Positions 1 through 7,424 of a stretch of DNA of 60,573 nucleotides are shown here, in pieces; position 1 is the first letter of the stretch; every line of letters begins with the position of its first letter. The stretch spans positions 1-60,573 of the forward strand of contig DASZTS010000106.1 of assembly GCA_035547915.1 (NCBI GenBank). Direction: 5' to 3'. The translations under genes and the position numbers were made by a program. Source of the stretch: DASSFG01 sp035547915. GTDB lineage: Bacteria; Planctomycetota; Planctomycetia; Pirellulales; JAICIG01. Under the pieces are notes generated by a model. It saw nothing but the letters and a program-made list of their open reading frames with translations. It searched no databases and was not told the origin of the DNA.

Positions 1-264
1 ACAAACCACGTTCTTGGTCACGCTCGTCTTTCTCCTGGTTCTGGATGTACTCGCGAATCATCGCCTCATCCAAGCCCACGGTGCTGACACAGTAACCGCG
101 TGACCAGAACGTTCGTCCAAACAGGGTTCCTTTCGTTTTCAGATTTCGCGATGAATCCTCACCGCACTTTTCCCCTTCAAGTACCCCACCGTCATGGCAA
201 TGCTGTACTTGGGCGGGATACTCAACAGCAGGTGGATATGGTCCGGCATGGCCTTTCCTTCCAC
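1..264 (-). pseudogene. tnpA: IS200/IS605-family Y1 transposase remnant (TnpA), frameshifted and cut by the window edge
   Basis: Translation of the minus strand from about 264 downwards gives MPDHIHLLLSIPPKYSIA, which holds the HUH motif (HIH) of IS200/IS605 TnpA, then the family's VGYLKGKSAV stretch. The frame meets a TGA at 139-141. One base out of frame the homology continues as LFGRTFWSRGYCVSTVGLDE and then IREYIQNQE, with the tyrosine expected of the Y1 nucleophile, down to position 1. The simplest reading is a one-base deletion near 141. The N-terminal third upstream of 264 is not recognisable. No TnpB and no clear left or right end hairpins are visible. It is most likely dead, although the part beyond the window edge cannot be judged. 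Confidence 0.85.
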
Positions 265-390
265 CATTTAGCACAAGCGTGTTCGTTGGCGGATCGGGAT
301 ACGCGTGCGGTGAGCTACCGCCCCACCCGAGGCCGAGAATCCGCAACGGAATCGTTGCCCGGTCAATCGCCGGTGAAGCGGCGAGAGAAC

Positions 391-1443
391 TCAATCGGAC
401 CACAATTGCGTCGGATCGCCGTGGGCACCGATGCGGGTGGCCGATTGGGTGCCGTTGCGGCTGACGATCTTCAGCGCGGCACCTTCGCTCTTGTTGATCG
501 CCGAGCTCATGCCGACGTCGATGAGGAAGATCAAGCCATCGAACTTCTGTACCATTTCGCCGGCCTTGCGTTTCGAGTCATCGGAGAATTTTGCCTTGCC
601 CGGTTGATGCCCCATCACGAAGTGCTTGATTCCCAAGGCGTCGGCATAGCCGCGCAGGCGGGCTTCGCTCCGCTTCGGCGAGTCACCGTCGCGTTCCCAC
701 CAGGGAATCGGTTTGAGCCGCGCTTCGAGCAAGCCGCGTTCACCTACCAAGACATCGGCTGCAAACCCATCCTCGTTGACGGAGTCTTCGATCTCGCGAG
801 CCAGGTTGGCGAGCGTCGCTCCCTGCGTGTCACAGGCGTGTGCGAAGAACCAGTCGTTGATACGGACCGCGAGGGGCAAGGCGAGCAGGAACTTGCCGAC
901 GCCCCGGCGGTCGTTACCGGAGGCGATGTCGCTCGGCTCGATGCCCGCGTGATCGAGTTCGTCCAAGAACTTTTCGGCCTTTTCGTCATCTTCGGGATCG
1001 GCCAAGAACTCCGCTTCGTGATTTCCCATGGTCACGTAGACGGCGCCCCCCGCGTCGGCCGCTTTTTGCCGCAAGGCGCGGAAGCAGGCGATGACGTCCA
1101 GCGAGCGGTTTCCCTTGTCGATCAAATCGCCCGTGCAGACGAGCACCGTCTCGCCACCGCTCCAAGCCACTTTGTCCGGCGCCTCCGGTGTTTCTGGAAC
1201 GATGCCCACGCGCTTCAAGAGGCCTATCAACCGCTCGTAGTCGCCATGCACGTCGCCTATCGCCACGATGTCGACCTCTTTCTGGATATCGACGATCGCC
1301 GGAGCGTCGCGCCAATTCCGCACGGGGCGCGCGGCCGGTTTTTTGGCCAGGCAAGTGCCGGGCGCCATGCCGATTGATGTGAAAATTGCCAGCGAGAGAA
1401 CCGTGCGACTGACAACGCGCGAGGTAAAGGACAGACGGTGCAT
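391..1443 (-). CDS. secreted or periplasmic calcineurin-like metallophosphatase
   Basis: 350 residues. The N-terminus has a basic start and a hydrophobic stretch ending near CLA, consistent with a signal peptide of about 30 residues. The metallophosphatase motifs appear in order: GDVHGD (about residue 62), GDLIDKGNRS (about 105), GNHEAEF (about 141) and a late GHQPGK. These supply the Asp, His and Asn ligands of a dinuclear metal centre. The motif spacing and the long insert between GNHE and GHQ recall Shewanella-like PPP phosphatases, so the substrate may be a phosphoprotein or a small phosphoester; the sequence does not decide. The gene is divergent from the nuclease gene at 1672, with 228 bases between them that must hold both promoters. 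Confidence 0.85.
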   Translation of the reverse strand: MHRLSFTSRVVSRTVLSLAIFTSIGMAPGTCLAKKPAARPVRNWRDAPAIVDIQKEVDIVAIGDVHGDYERLIGLLKRVGIVPETPEAPDKVAWSGGETVLVCTGDLIDKGNRSLDVIACFRALRQKAADAGGAVYVTMGNHEAEFLADPEDDEKAEKFLDELDHAGIEPSDIASGNDRRGVGKFLLALPLAVRINDWFFAHACDTQGATLANLAREIEDSVNEDGFAADVLVGERGLLEARLKPIPWWERDGDSPKRSEARLRGYADALGIKHFVMGHQPGKAKFSDDSKRKAGEMVQKFDGLIFLIDVGMSSAINKSEGAALKIVSRNGTQSATRIGAHGDPTQLWSD

Positions 1444-1671
1444 TCAACCACCACGCTTTTCGAAGGTCACGACTTGAGGGGCATGCAGAAGGGACGTGCA
1501 TTCTCAGGCCAGCTCTGCCATCCGTCAACCAGCGGGCGAGAACGTTGATCGAAAGGTGATTGAATCACCATCGCGAATGTGCGACAGTTGCGGCGCATGT
1601 CGAGCGCGTGATTGTAAAAATGCGTAAGACAAGAATTATCGTTCGACTACAAAACACCGGGTGAGTGACTT

Positions 1672-2631
1672 ATGAGCTGCACGCACTGTGATGGGTCGGT
1701 ATCGAAACGAAACATATCCCGAGAAGGTCGCCGCCGGAGGAGGCGAAATCTGCCAACGTATGTGGCGCCGTGCTTGATCGGGCTGGTCATCGGTGGGTTG
1801 ATCGTCCCTCCGAACGTTCTGGCCTGGGGACGCGACGGCCACGTGATCGTGGCGAAGATCGCCGACCTGCGACTGTCCGACAAAGCCCGTCAGGCCGTCT
1901 TCGACATACTCGGCGGCCAATCGATCGCCACCAGTGACAACGCGAACTGGGCCGATGATATCAAGAAGGGTCCCCTCGCGCAAACTGTCGGCGACCGCTA
2001 TCCGAATAACAGCCAATGGCATTTTGTCGACATTCCATTCGATGCCGCGTCGTACGACGCAGACCGCGATTGTAAGAACAGCGACTGTATCGTCGATCAA
2101 CTCAACCGCTTTCTCAAAGTCGTGGCAGACGAAGATGCCTCGGACCTCGAGCGGAGAGAAGCCCTGAAGTTCGTCATCCATTTTTGCGGAGATATTCACC
2201 AGCCACTGCACTGCGCCGAGCGAAATGGCGACCACGGTGGCAACGCCGTGCGCGTTGCATCGTACGACGGAGGGCACGGAGGGCACGACCACCACATGAA
2301 CCTGCACTCGGTTTGGGATGACAATCTCGTTTACGAGAATGAGAGCCTCCGCCATCTCAGGCCGGAGGACGCCGCCCAGCGGCTCAATTCGCTGATCTCG
2401 AGCCAACAGCAAGACGACTGGGCGGGTGGGGAACCGAAGGATTGGGCCTGGGAGGCGCACCAATTGGCGGTCGGTCAAGCCTATACCGACGGCGACGGGA
2501 ATCCACTGCCCAAAGACCATGTAAAGCTGGACGACGAATACGTACACACGCGGAAACTGGTCGTGCGTCAACAATTGCAGCGTGCCGGTGTGCGCCTGGC
2601 GAACGTGCTGAACGAAGCCTTCGGCGAATAG
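1672..2631 (+). CDS. S1/P1-type zinc-dependent nuclease, exported
   Basis: 319 residues. A long basic n-region with a run of arginines precedes a hydrophobic segment ending NVLA. The next residue is Trp in WGRDGHVIV, the place where S1/P1 nucleases start after signal cleavage, because the amino group and carbonyl of that Trp bind zinc. Further family motifs are WADD, QWHFVDIP, the FVIHFCGDIHQPLH block and a late HSVWDDNL, which supply the His and Asp ligands of the three-zinc cluster. The protein should degrade single-stranded nucleic acid outside the cytoplasm, perhaps for phosphate or nucleoside scavenging. With a phosphatase divergently encoded next door, a shared role in phosphate release is possible but not shown. 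The start is the first ATG in frame; a shorter n-region cannot be excluded. Confidence 0.92.
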   Translation: MSCTHCDGSVSKRNISREGRRRRRRNLPTYVAPCLIGLVIGGLIVPPNVLAWGRDGHVIVAKIADLRLSDKARQAVFDILGGQSIATSDNANWADDIKKGPLAQTVGDRYPNNSQWHFVDIPFDAASYDADRDCKNSDCIVDQLNRFLKVVADEDASDLERREALKFVIHFCGDIHQPLHCAERNGDHGGNAVRVASYDGGHGGHDHHMNLHSVWDDNLVYENESLRHLRPEDAAQRLNSLISSQQQDDWAGGEPKDWAWEAHQLAVGQAYTDGDGNPLPKDHVKLDDEYVHTRKLVVRQQLQRAGVRLANVLNEAFGE

Positions 2632-3043
2632 CCACAGGCTTTCACCTCGTGTCCGTTCTTGATCCGGGCCGAGAGTCGTGTGATCTGACGTTGGCTTGAC
2701 GTGACTGTCGGGGGGCGAGTGTGTCGTGGATGGCACGCCATGCCCCCCCGTCAGGCGCGCCGTTTTTTCCTCACTGCCGCGGGCCGACCGGTTGGACCAC
2801 CGACGTGCCAGTAGGATTTTCGGCGAGCGGCGTAAAAACGTTGCAGCCGCCGCCAACTCGCGTAGAATCAACGTCGGCTTATGCGTTCGTTGGCTGAAAC
2901 GCCTAAAGCGACTGACAAAATCTTGGGAGCTGGAGCGCGGTGTGCCAAAGACCGGCCGTGAAACGCTGGTTTTTGTCAAGCTTCCGGCCGTTCTGTCGGT
3001 CCTTTGAAATACGTCGTAACTGCACAAGAAAGCGAGTCGGACC
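2632..3043 (+). other. intergenic stretch of 412 bases
   Basis: No convincing gene. Bases 2632-2900 show nothing I can name; a 93-codon open frame at 2726-3007 has no family resemblance. Bases 2901-3008 hold copy A of the dispersed element listed separately, whose hairpin and T-run could end transcription coming from the nuclease gene or sit in the leader of the gene at 3044. Confidence 0.6.
2901..3008 (+). repeat. dispersed intergenic element, copy A (diverged)
   Basis: This is the most diverged of five related segments. Shared blocks are CTAAAGCGACTGACA at the 5' side, GGAGC..GGAGCGC in the middle, and TTCTGTCGGTCCTTTGAAA at the 3' side. Between them lies a hairpin: ACCGG (2951-2955), bulged C, CGT (2957-2959), GAA loop, ACG (2963-2965), CTGGT (2966-2970), followed by TTTT. 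The gene at 3044 starts 35 bases after the element. Confidence 0.6.
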
Positions 3044-3349
3044 ATGGAACAAAAGTTCGAAGGCGCCCCACGGGCGGAGATTCGTCTCGAAGGTCGGCGA
3101 GCGGTGCGCGGCGAAGTGGTCAACGACTGGGGCTCCCGATTGCAATGGCAAATCAAACGCGACGGGCAGGTGCTGGCGACGCCGGCCGCGCGTGCCGACA
3201 CCAGCTACGAACACCCCGATGCCACGCCGGGCGAATACGAAGTCGTGCTACAGATGTGGCAGTACGTCAATTACCGCAAGACGCCCGAAGGCGAGTTCAT
3301 CGACAGCAAGTTCGTCGATATCTCGAACAAACTGAATTACAAGGTCTAG
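3044..3349 (+). CDS. small conserved-looking protein of unknown function, probably a beta-sandwich
   Basis: 101 residues, no signal peptide and no membrane segment. Alternating hydrophobic residues (QWQIKRDGQVLA, GEYEVVLQMWQYV) suggest a small Ig- or PKD-like beta-sandwich; this is a fold impression, not a family match. It lies 90 bases upstream of a DUF1501 gene on the same strand and probably heads or joins that transcription unit. I do not recognise a function. The start is the first ATG; a weak GG-rich stretch precedes it. Confidence 0.6.
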   Translation: MEQKFEGAPRAEIRLEGRRAVRGEVVNDWGSRLQWQIKRDGQVLATPAARADTSYEHPDATPGEYEVVLQMWQYVNYRKTPEGEFIDSKFVDISNKLNYKV

Positions 3350-3439
3350 TTCTCCCGCCAAACCGGCCCGCGATCCGGCATCCGCCCGAGCGAAGGGATT
3401 CGCCGGTCGTTCCTGTTTCGAGCCCGTAAGGAGTCCGCT

Positions 3440-4816
3440 GTGCTGCACATCGGTCGAGAAAGAATCCCTGCCTGCGGCGACGTGACGCGCCGCAGCTTTT
3501 TAACGGCCGGGGCTGCCGGCCTGGCCGGGTTGAGCCTGCCCTGCCGCTTCAGCCTCGAAGCGGCAGGCGCGGTCGACCACAGCAAGGCCAAGATTCGCAA
3601 CTGCATCACTATCTTTCTCGTCGGCTCGCCGGGTCATCTCGACACGTGGGACATGAAGCCCGAGGCACCGGACGATGTGCGGGGCAAGTTTCGGCCCATC
3701 GACACGAACGTGCCCGGTGTGCAGATCTGCGAGCACTTTCCGCTCATGGCCCGGATCATGGACCGCGTGGCCCTGATCCGCAGCCTGTATCACAACAGCG
3801 GCGCGTCGCACGAAAACGGCCAGCGCTGGATGATGACGGGACAGGACTTCAATCCCAACAGCGTGCAGCCCCATTCGGGATCGGTTGTCTCTCGCGTCTT
3901 CGGACCGCGAGGCGATCTGCCCGCCTCGATCATCCTGCCGGGCAAGATCGGCAACACGGGCGCGGGTCCCTATCACGGCCAGACCGCGGCCTACCTGGGC
4001 AGCGCCCACGAGCCGTTCGTCCTCGGTGCCGACCCGGCGAACGGCGACTTCAAGGTGGCCAATCTCACGCCGCCCGCCGACCAGGATGAGCTGCGGATCA
4101 GCGCCCGCCGCCAGTTGCTCGGGCAGATCGACGCCTTGCAGCGACGGTCGGAATCGAAGTCGACGCAGGACCTCGATGCGTCGTACGCCCGCGCGTTCAA
4201 CTTGCTCACGTCGCCCGCCACCAAGATGGCCTTCGAGCTGCAACACGAGGCCGACGTGCTGCGCGATCGCTACGGCCGCAACACGCTGGGCCAGAGTTGT
4301 CTGATGGCCCGCCGGCTGATCGAGGCGGGCAGCCGCTACGTGACGGTGAACCATTTCGACACGGTCTTCAATCTCACCTGCTGGGACATGCACGCCGATG
4401 GAGGTGGATTGAACAACACGTATCTCGATTACGAGCGGCACCTCTGCCCGCAGTTCGACCAGGCCTTTTCGGCCCTCATCCTCGACTTGGAACAGCGCGG
4501 CCTGCTCCAAGAGACGGTCGTGGCCGTGCTGAGCGAGATGGGCCGCACACCCAAGCTCAATCCGCGCGGCGGCCGCGACCACTATCCGCCGGCCTGGACC
4601 AACTTCTTGTGCGGCGGCAACGTTCGCGGCGGCCAGGTGATCGGCTCGACCGACAAGCTCGGGGCCGCACCGCACGATTATCCGATCGAGCCTCCCCGCG
4701 TGTTGGCTTCGATCTACCACGGCATGGGCATCGACTTGGAGACGACCATGATGCCCGGCCCCGGCGGACGGCCGATTCGATTCATCGAGGCCGAACCGAT
4801 CCGCGAACTGTTTTGA
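3440..4816 (+). CDS. DUF1501 family protein (Tat-exported, sulfatase/phosphatase-fold-like)
   Basis: 458 residues from a GTG start preceded by AAGGAG at 3428-3433, a well-placed ribosome binding site. The N-terminus carries the twin-arginine motif TRRSFLTAG followed by AGLAGLSLP, as in most DUF1501 proteins. Family landmarks include FLVGSPGHLDTWDMKP, the SEMGRTPKLN block and GGRDHYPPAWTNFLCGG, which are metal-site-like motifs of the alkaline-phosphatase superfamily. No activity is established for this planctomycete family; it is usually encoded next to DUF1549/DUF1553 cytochrome-like proteins, as here. A 26-base gap separates it from the next gene, so co-transcription is likely. Confidence 0.93.
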   Translation: MLHIGRERIPACGDVTRRSFLTAGAAGLAGLSLPCRFSLEAAGAVDHSKAKIRNCITIFLVGSPGHLDTWDMKPEAPDDVRGKFRPIDTNVPGVQICEHFPLMARIMDRVALIRSLYHNSGASHENGQRWMMTGQDFNPNSVQPHSGSVVSRVFGPRGDLPASIILPGKIGNTGAGPYHGQTAAYLGSAHEPFVLGADPANGDFKVANLTPPADQDELRISARRQLLGQIDALQRRSESKSTQDLDASYARAFNLLTSPATKMAFELQHEADVLRDRYGRNTLGQSCLMARRLIEAGSRYVTVNHFDTVFNLTCWDMHADGGGLNNTYLDYERHLCPQFDQAFSALILDLEQRGLLQETVVAVLSEMGRTPKLNPRGGRDHYPPAWTNFLCGGNVRGGQVIGSTDKLGAAPHDYPIEPPRVLASIYHGMGIDLETTMMPGPGGRPIRFIEAEPIRELF

Positions 4817-4842
4817 TTGGCTCCTCCCTCCCGCCCCGTTCG

Positions 4843-7398
4843 ATGATGGCTTCACCTCCCCGCGCGCCGCTAACGTGTGCCCTTGCGCTCGTGTTGGGGG
4901 CGTGCAGCGTGGTGCGGGCGGCACCGCCGACCGTGCGCAACGTCGACGTGCGGGGCTTGCAGATCGGCGCCACGACCACCATCGCCTTCGACGGCACCGA
5001 CCTGCCGGCCAACCCGCGCCTGATGATGTCGGTACCCATCGCCTCCCAGGTGGTACGACCCGGTGCGACGGCTGCCCACGTGGAAATCGACGTCACACTC
5101 GATGGGAGCGTGCAGCCCGGTTTCTATAACGCCTATCTCTGGGGCGAGAGCGGTATTTCGGAAAAGACGGTCGTCGCCTGCGACCGGTTGTCTCAGCGGC
5201 GCTATGCCCCGACGATCGACTCGCTACCGGTTGCCCTGCACGGCACGCTGCCGGGAGGCACCACCTTGCGGACCACGTTCACCGCCCAGGCCGGGCAGCG
5301 GCTGATGTGCGAAGTCGAATCGCAGAGGCTGGCCGGCAAACTGCGCCCCGTGCTCCACTTGTTCGATGCCCAAGAGCGACACCTAGCCTGGTCACTGCCG
5401 TCGCCCGCCTTGCGGGGTGACACTCGCCTCGCGATCACTGTGCCAGCGGATGGTCAATACACGCTCACGCTCCACGACCTGCAATTCGCCGCGCCGGCGC
5501 CGGGACACTTTCGATTGAAGATCGGTGATTGGCAATATGCCGATGCGGCGTTTCCGGCAGGGGTCCAACGCGGCACGACGGCGTCGCTGCGCCTGATCGG
5601 TAACCTACCGGCCGACAAGCGGCTTGTCGTGCCGGTGGTATCCGCGTCCGAGATCTCTTGGTTGCGGGCCGCCTGGTCAGACGCTGCGCTCGCCAGCGGA
5701 CCGACGCCCGCCGTCACGGTCAGCGACCTGCCCGAACTCGTCGAGCAGTCGGGCCCCGAATTGCAAGAACTGCCGACAGCGCCTGCGGCTGTGAACGGAT
5801 GCCTGTCGGTGGCCGGCGAGGAAGATCGTTACCGGTTGAAGGCCGCGGCAGACACGAAACTGCGCTGTGAGCTGATGGCCGCTCGGCTCGGCGCGCCAAT
5901 CGACAGTGTCGTGGAAATTCGCCGGGCGGACGGCGGTGTGTTGGCCACGAACGACGACGTGCCCGGCACGACCGACTCGCTGGTCGAATTCACTATGCCC
6001 AAGGAGACCGATTCGCTCGTCGTGTCTGTCCGCGATGCCCTCGGCCGTGGTGGCGATGCATCGATCTATCGATTGCTCGTCACGCCGGTCGATGCGCCTC
6101 AGCCGGATTTTCGGTTGTCCATCGAACGCGACACCTACAACGTCGTGCAGGGTTCGCGGCAGGTCGTGCGCGTGCGTGTCGAGCGGCAAGCGTATCAAGG
6201 GCCGATTGGCCTGGAATTCGGACAACTGCCCTGGGGCGTCGCACTCGATGCCGCCGAGATACCGGCCGGCAGCAACGGCAAGCTGATCACGCTGGCTGGA
6301 TCGGCCGATGCACCCCAATGCGCTCTCGTCTCCGTCCGCGGCCGCGCCGCGCGAGGCCCGGTGCGCACGGCGCCGGCCGGCACGAATCCGCTCGATCGCG
6401 ATCAGCCCTGGCTGGCGGCCGAACTGCCTGTATCGCTGGCGGCTCGCGACGGGGTCGGGTTCGATGCCGATTGGCAGCCGGCGGTCGACGCCAAGTTGGT
6501 ATTGAGCGGTAAGTTCGCGGCCCCGGTGCGGTGCGTGCGCCCCGCGGGTTATGACGGTCCGGTACGCTTGAGCCTGCTCACAAGCCAAAATCCGCCGCAG
6601 GTCAACGGTGTGGACGACCCGAACCGTACGCTGCGGCCCGAACCGAACGTGCCGGTCGAAATCGCGTCCGACGGCCAGGCGGTGGCCAAGTGGGACGCGA
6701 AGCTGATGGCCGACAAGACACTGGCCGACGCGCAGGCTGCCCTCGCCGTGGCGGCCAAGGCGCTCGCCGACGCCCAGGTGGCCGGCGGCGCGGCACTCGA
6801 AGCCGCCACGAAAGCCAAGGCCGAGGCAGACGCTCGCGTGGCCGACGCCATGCAAAAGAAAACCGCGGCCGACGAGGCGGCCATCGCAGCCGCGGCCGCG
6901 GCCAAGAACGACGTCGCCTACAATCTGGCAGTCCCCGCCGACCTGCCGGCGGGGAACGTGGAGATTGCCTTTCGGGCCGAGTTGCTCAGCCGCGATCGCC
7001 AGCGAACGCTGATGACGGTCTGCACGCCGGTGCGAACCATCTCCGTCTCCAATCCTCTGCGATTGCAATACGGCGGCCCGCCAAAACTATCCGCGAAGAT
7101 CGACCGCCAAGTCGGGGCCGCTTTAAAATTGGCGGGTAAGGTCGAGCGGTTGGAAGGTCTGACCGGCGACGTGACGGTAACGATCTCCGGCCTGCCAGCA
7201 GGCATCAACGTGCCGCGAGTGGTCGTGCCCGCGGCGCAGACCGATTTCGAGTTGGAGTTGAAGTTTCCGCCCAACACGGCGGCTGGCGTGATCGGCGGAC
7301 TACAACTGGTCGCGACGGGCCGAATGACCCCCAGTTCGCCGCTCGAAATCCGCAGCGAAGCGGTGCACGTGGCCGTAGAACTGTTGCCGCCGGAATGA
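4843..7398 (+). CDS. large secreted pre-peptidase (PPC)-type protein with an Ala-rich coiled-coil insert
   Basis: 851 residues from the ATG at 4843. The frame is open further upstream, but that part is the shadow of the DUF1501 gene. A hydrophobic signal segment ends near VVRA, and an LGAC sequence inside it could alternatively be a lipobox. The rest is beta-rich with two or three PPC-like units; LRTTFTAQAGQRLMCEVES, for instance, resembles the entry to a PPC domain. Residues about 618-692 are an unusual run rich in Ala, Lys, Asp and Glu (KTLADAQAALAVAAKALA and onward) that should form a helix or coiled coil, after which beta-rich sequence resumes. The role is probably extracellular scaffolding with the DUF1501 and DUF1549 partners on either side; this is inferred from position only. 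Confidence 0.85.
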   Translation: MMASPPRAPLTCALALVLGACSVVRAAPPTVRNVDVRGLQIGATTTIAFDGTDLPANPRLMMSVPIASQVVRPGATAAHVEIDVTLDGSVQPGFYNAYLWGESGISEKTVVACDRLSQRRYAPTIDSLPVALHGTLPGGTTLRTTFTAQAGQRLMCEVESQRLAGKLRPVLHLFDAQERHLAWSLPSPALRGDTRLAITVPADGQYTLTLHDLQFAAPAPGHFRLKIGDWQYADAAFPAGVQRGTTASLRLIGNLPADKRLVVPVVSASEISWLRAAWSDAALASGPTPAVTVSDLPELVEQSGPELQELPTAPAAVNGCLSVAGEEDRYRLKAAADTKLRCELMAARLGAPIDSVVEIRRADGGVLATNDDVPGTTDSLVEFTMPKETDSLVVSVRDALGRGGDASIYRLLVTPVDAPQPDFRLSIERDTYNVVQGSRQVVRVRVERQAYQGPIGLEFGQLPWGVALDAAEIPAGSNGKLITLAGSADAPQCALVSVRGRAARGPVRTAPAGTNPLDRDQPWLAAELPVSLAARDGVGFDADWQPAVDAKLVLSGKFAAPVRCVRPAGYDGPVRLSLLTSQNPPQVNGVDDPNRTLRPEPNVPVEIASDGQAVAKWDAKLMADKTLADAQAALAVAAKALADAQVAGGAALEAATKAKAEADARVADAMQKKTAADEAAIAAAAAAKNDVAYNLAVPADLPAGNVEIAFRAELLSRDRQRTLMTVCTPVRTISVSNPLRLQYGGPPKLSAKIDRQVGAALKLAGKVERLEGLTGDVTVTISGLPAGINVPRVVVPAAQTDFELELKFPPNTAAGVIGGLQLVATGRMTPSSPLEIRSEAVHVAVELLPPE

Positions 7399-7424
7399 GC
7401 TGAGAACGATAGAGGAACGCTACG

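Noticed and set aside
2726..3007. 93-codon open frame in the gap before 3044
   Set aside because: No ribosome binding site, no homology, and its second half is the dispersed element.
4297..4842. Upstream extension of the pre-peptidase-type protein by 182 codons
   Set aside because: It lies inside the DUF1501 coding sequence; the signal peptide begins at 4843.
3500..4924. Long minus-strand open frame (474 codons) opposite the DUF1501 gene
   Set aside because: Typical antisense frame of a GC-rich gene; its sequence is rich in Arg, Gly and Ala with no family pattern, while the plus strand has full DUF1501 motifs.
5677..7068. Minus-strand open frame of 463 codons
   Set aside because: Shadow of the pre-peptidase-type gene; no signal, domain or motif.
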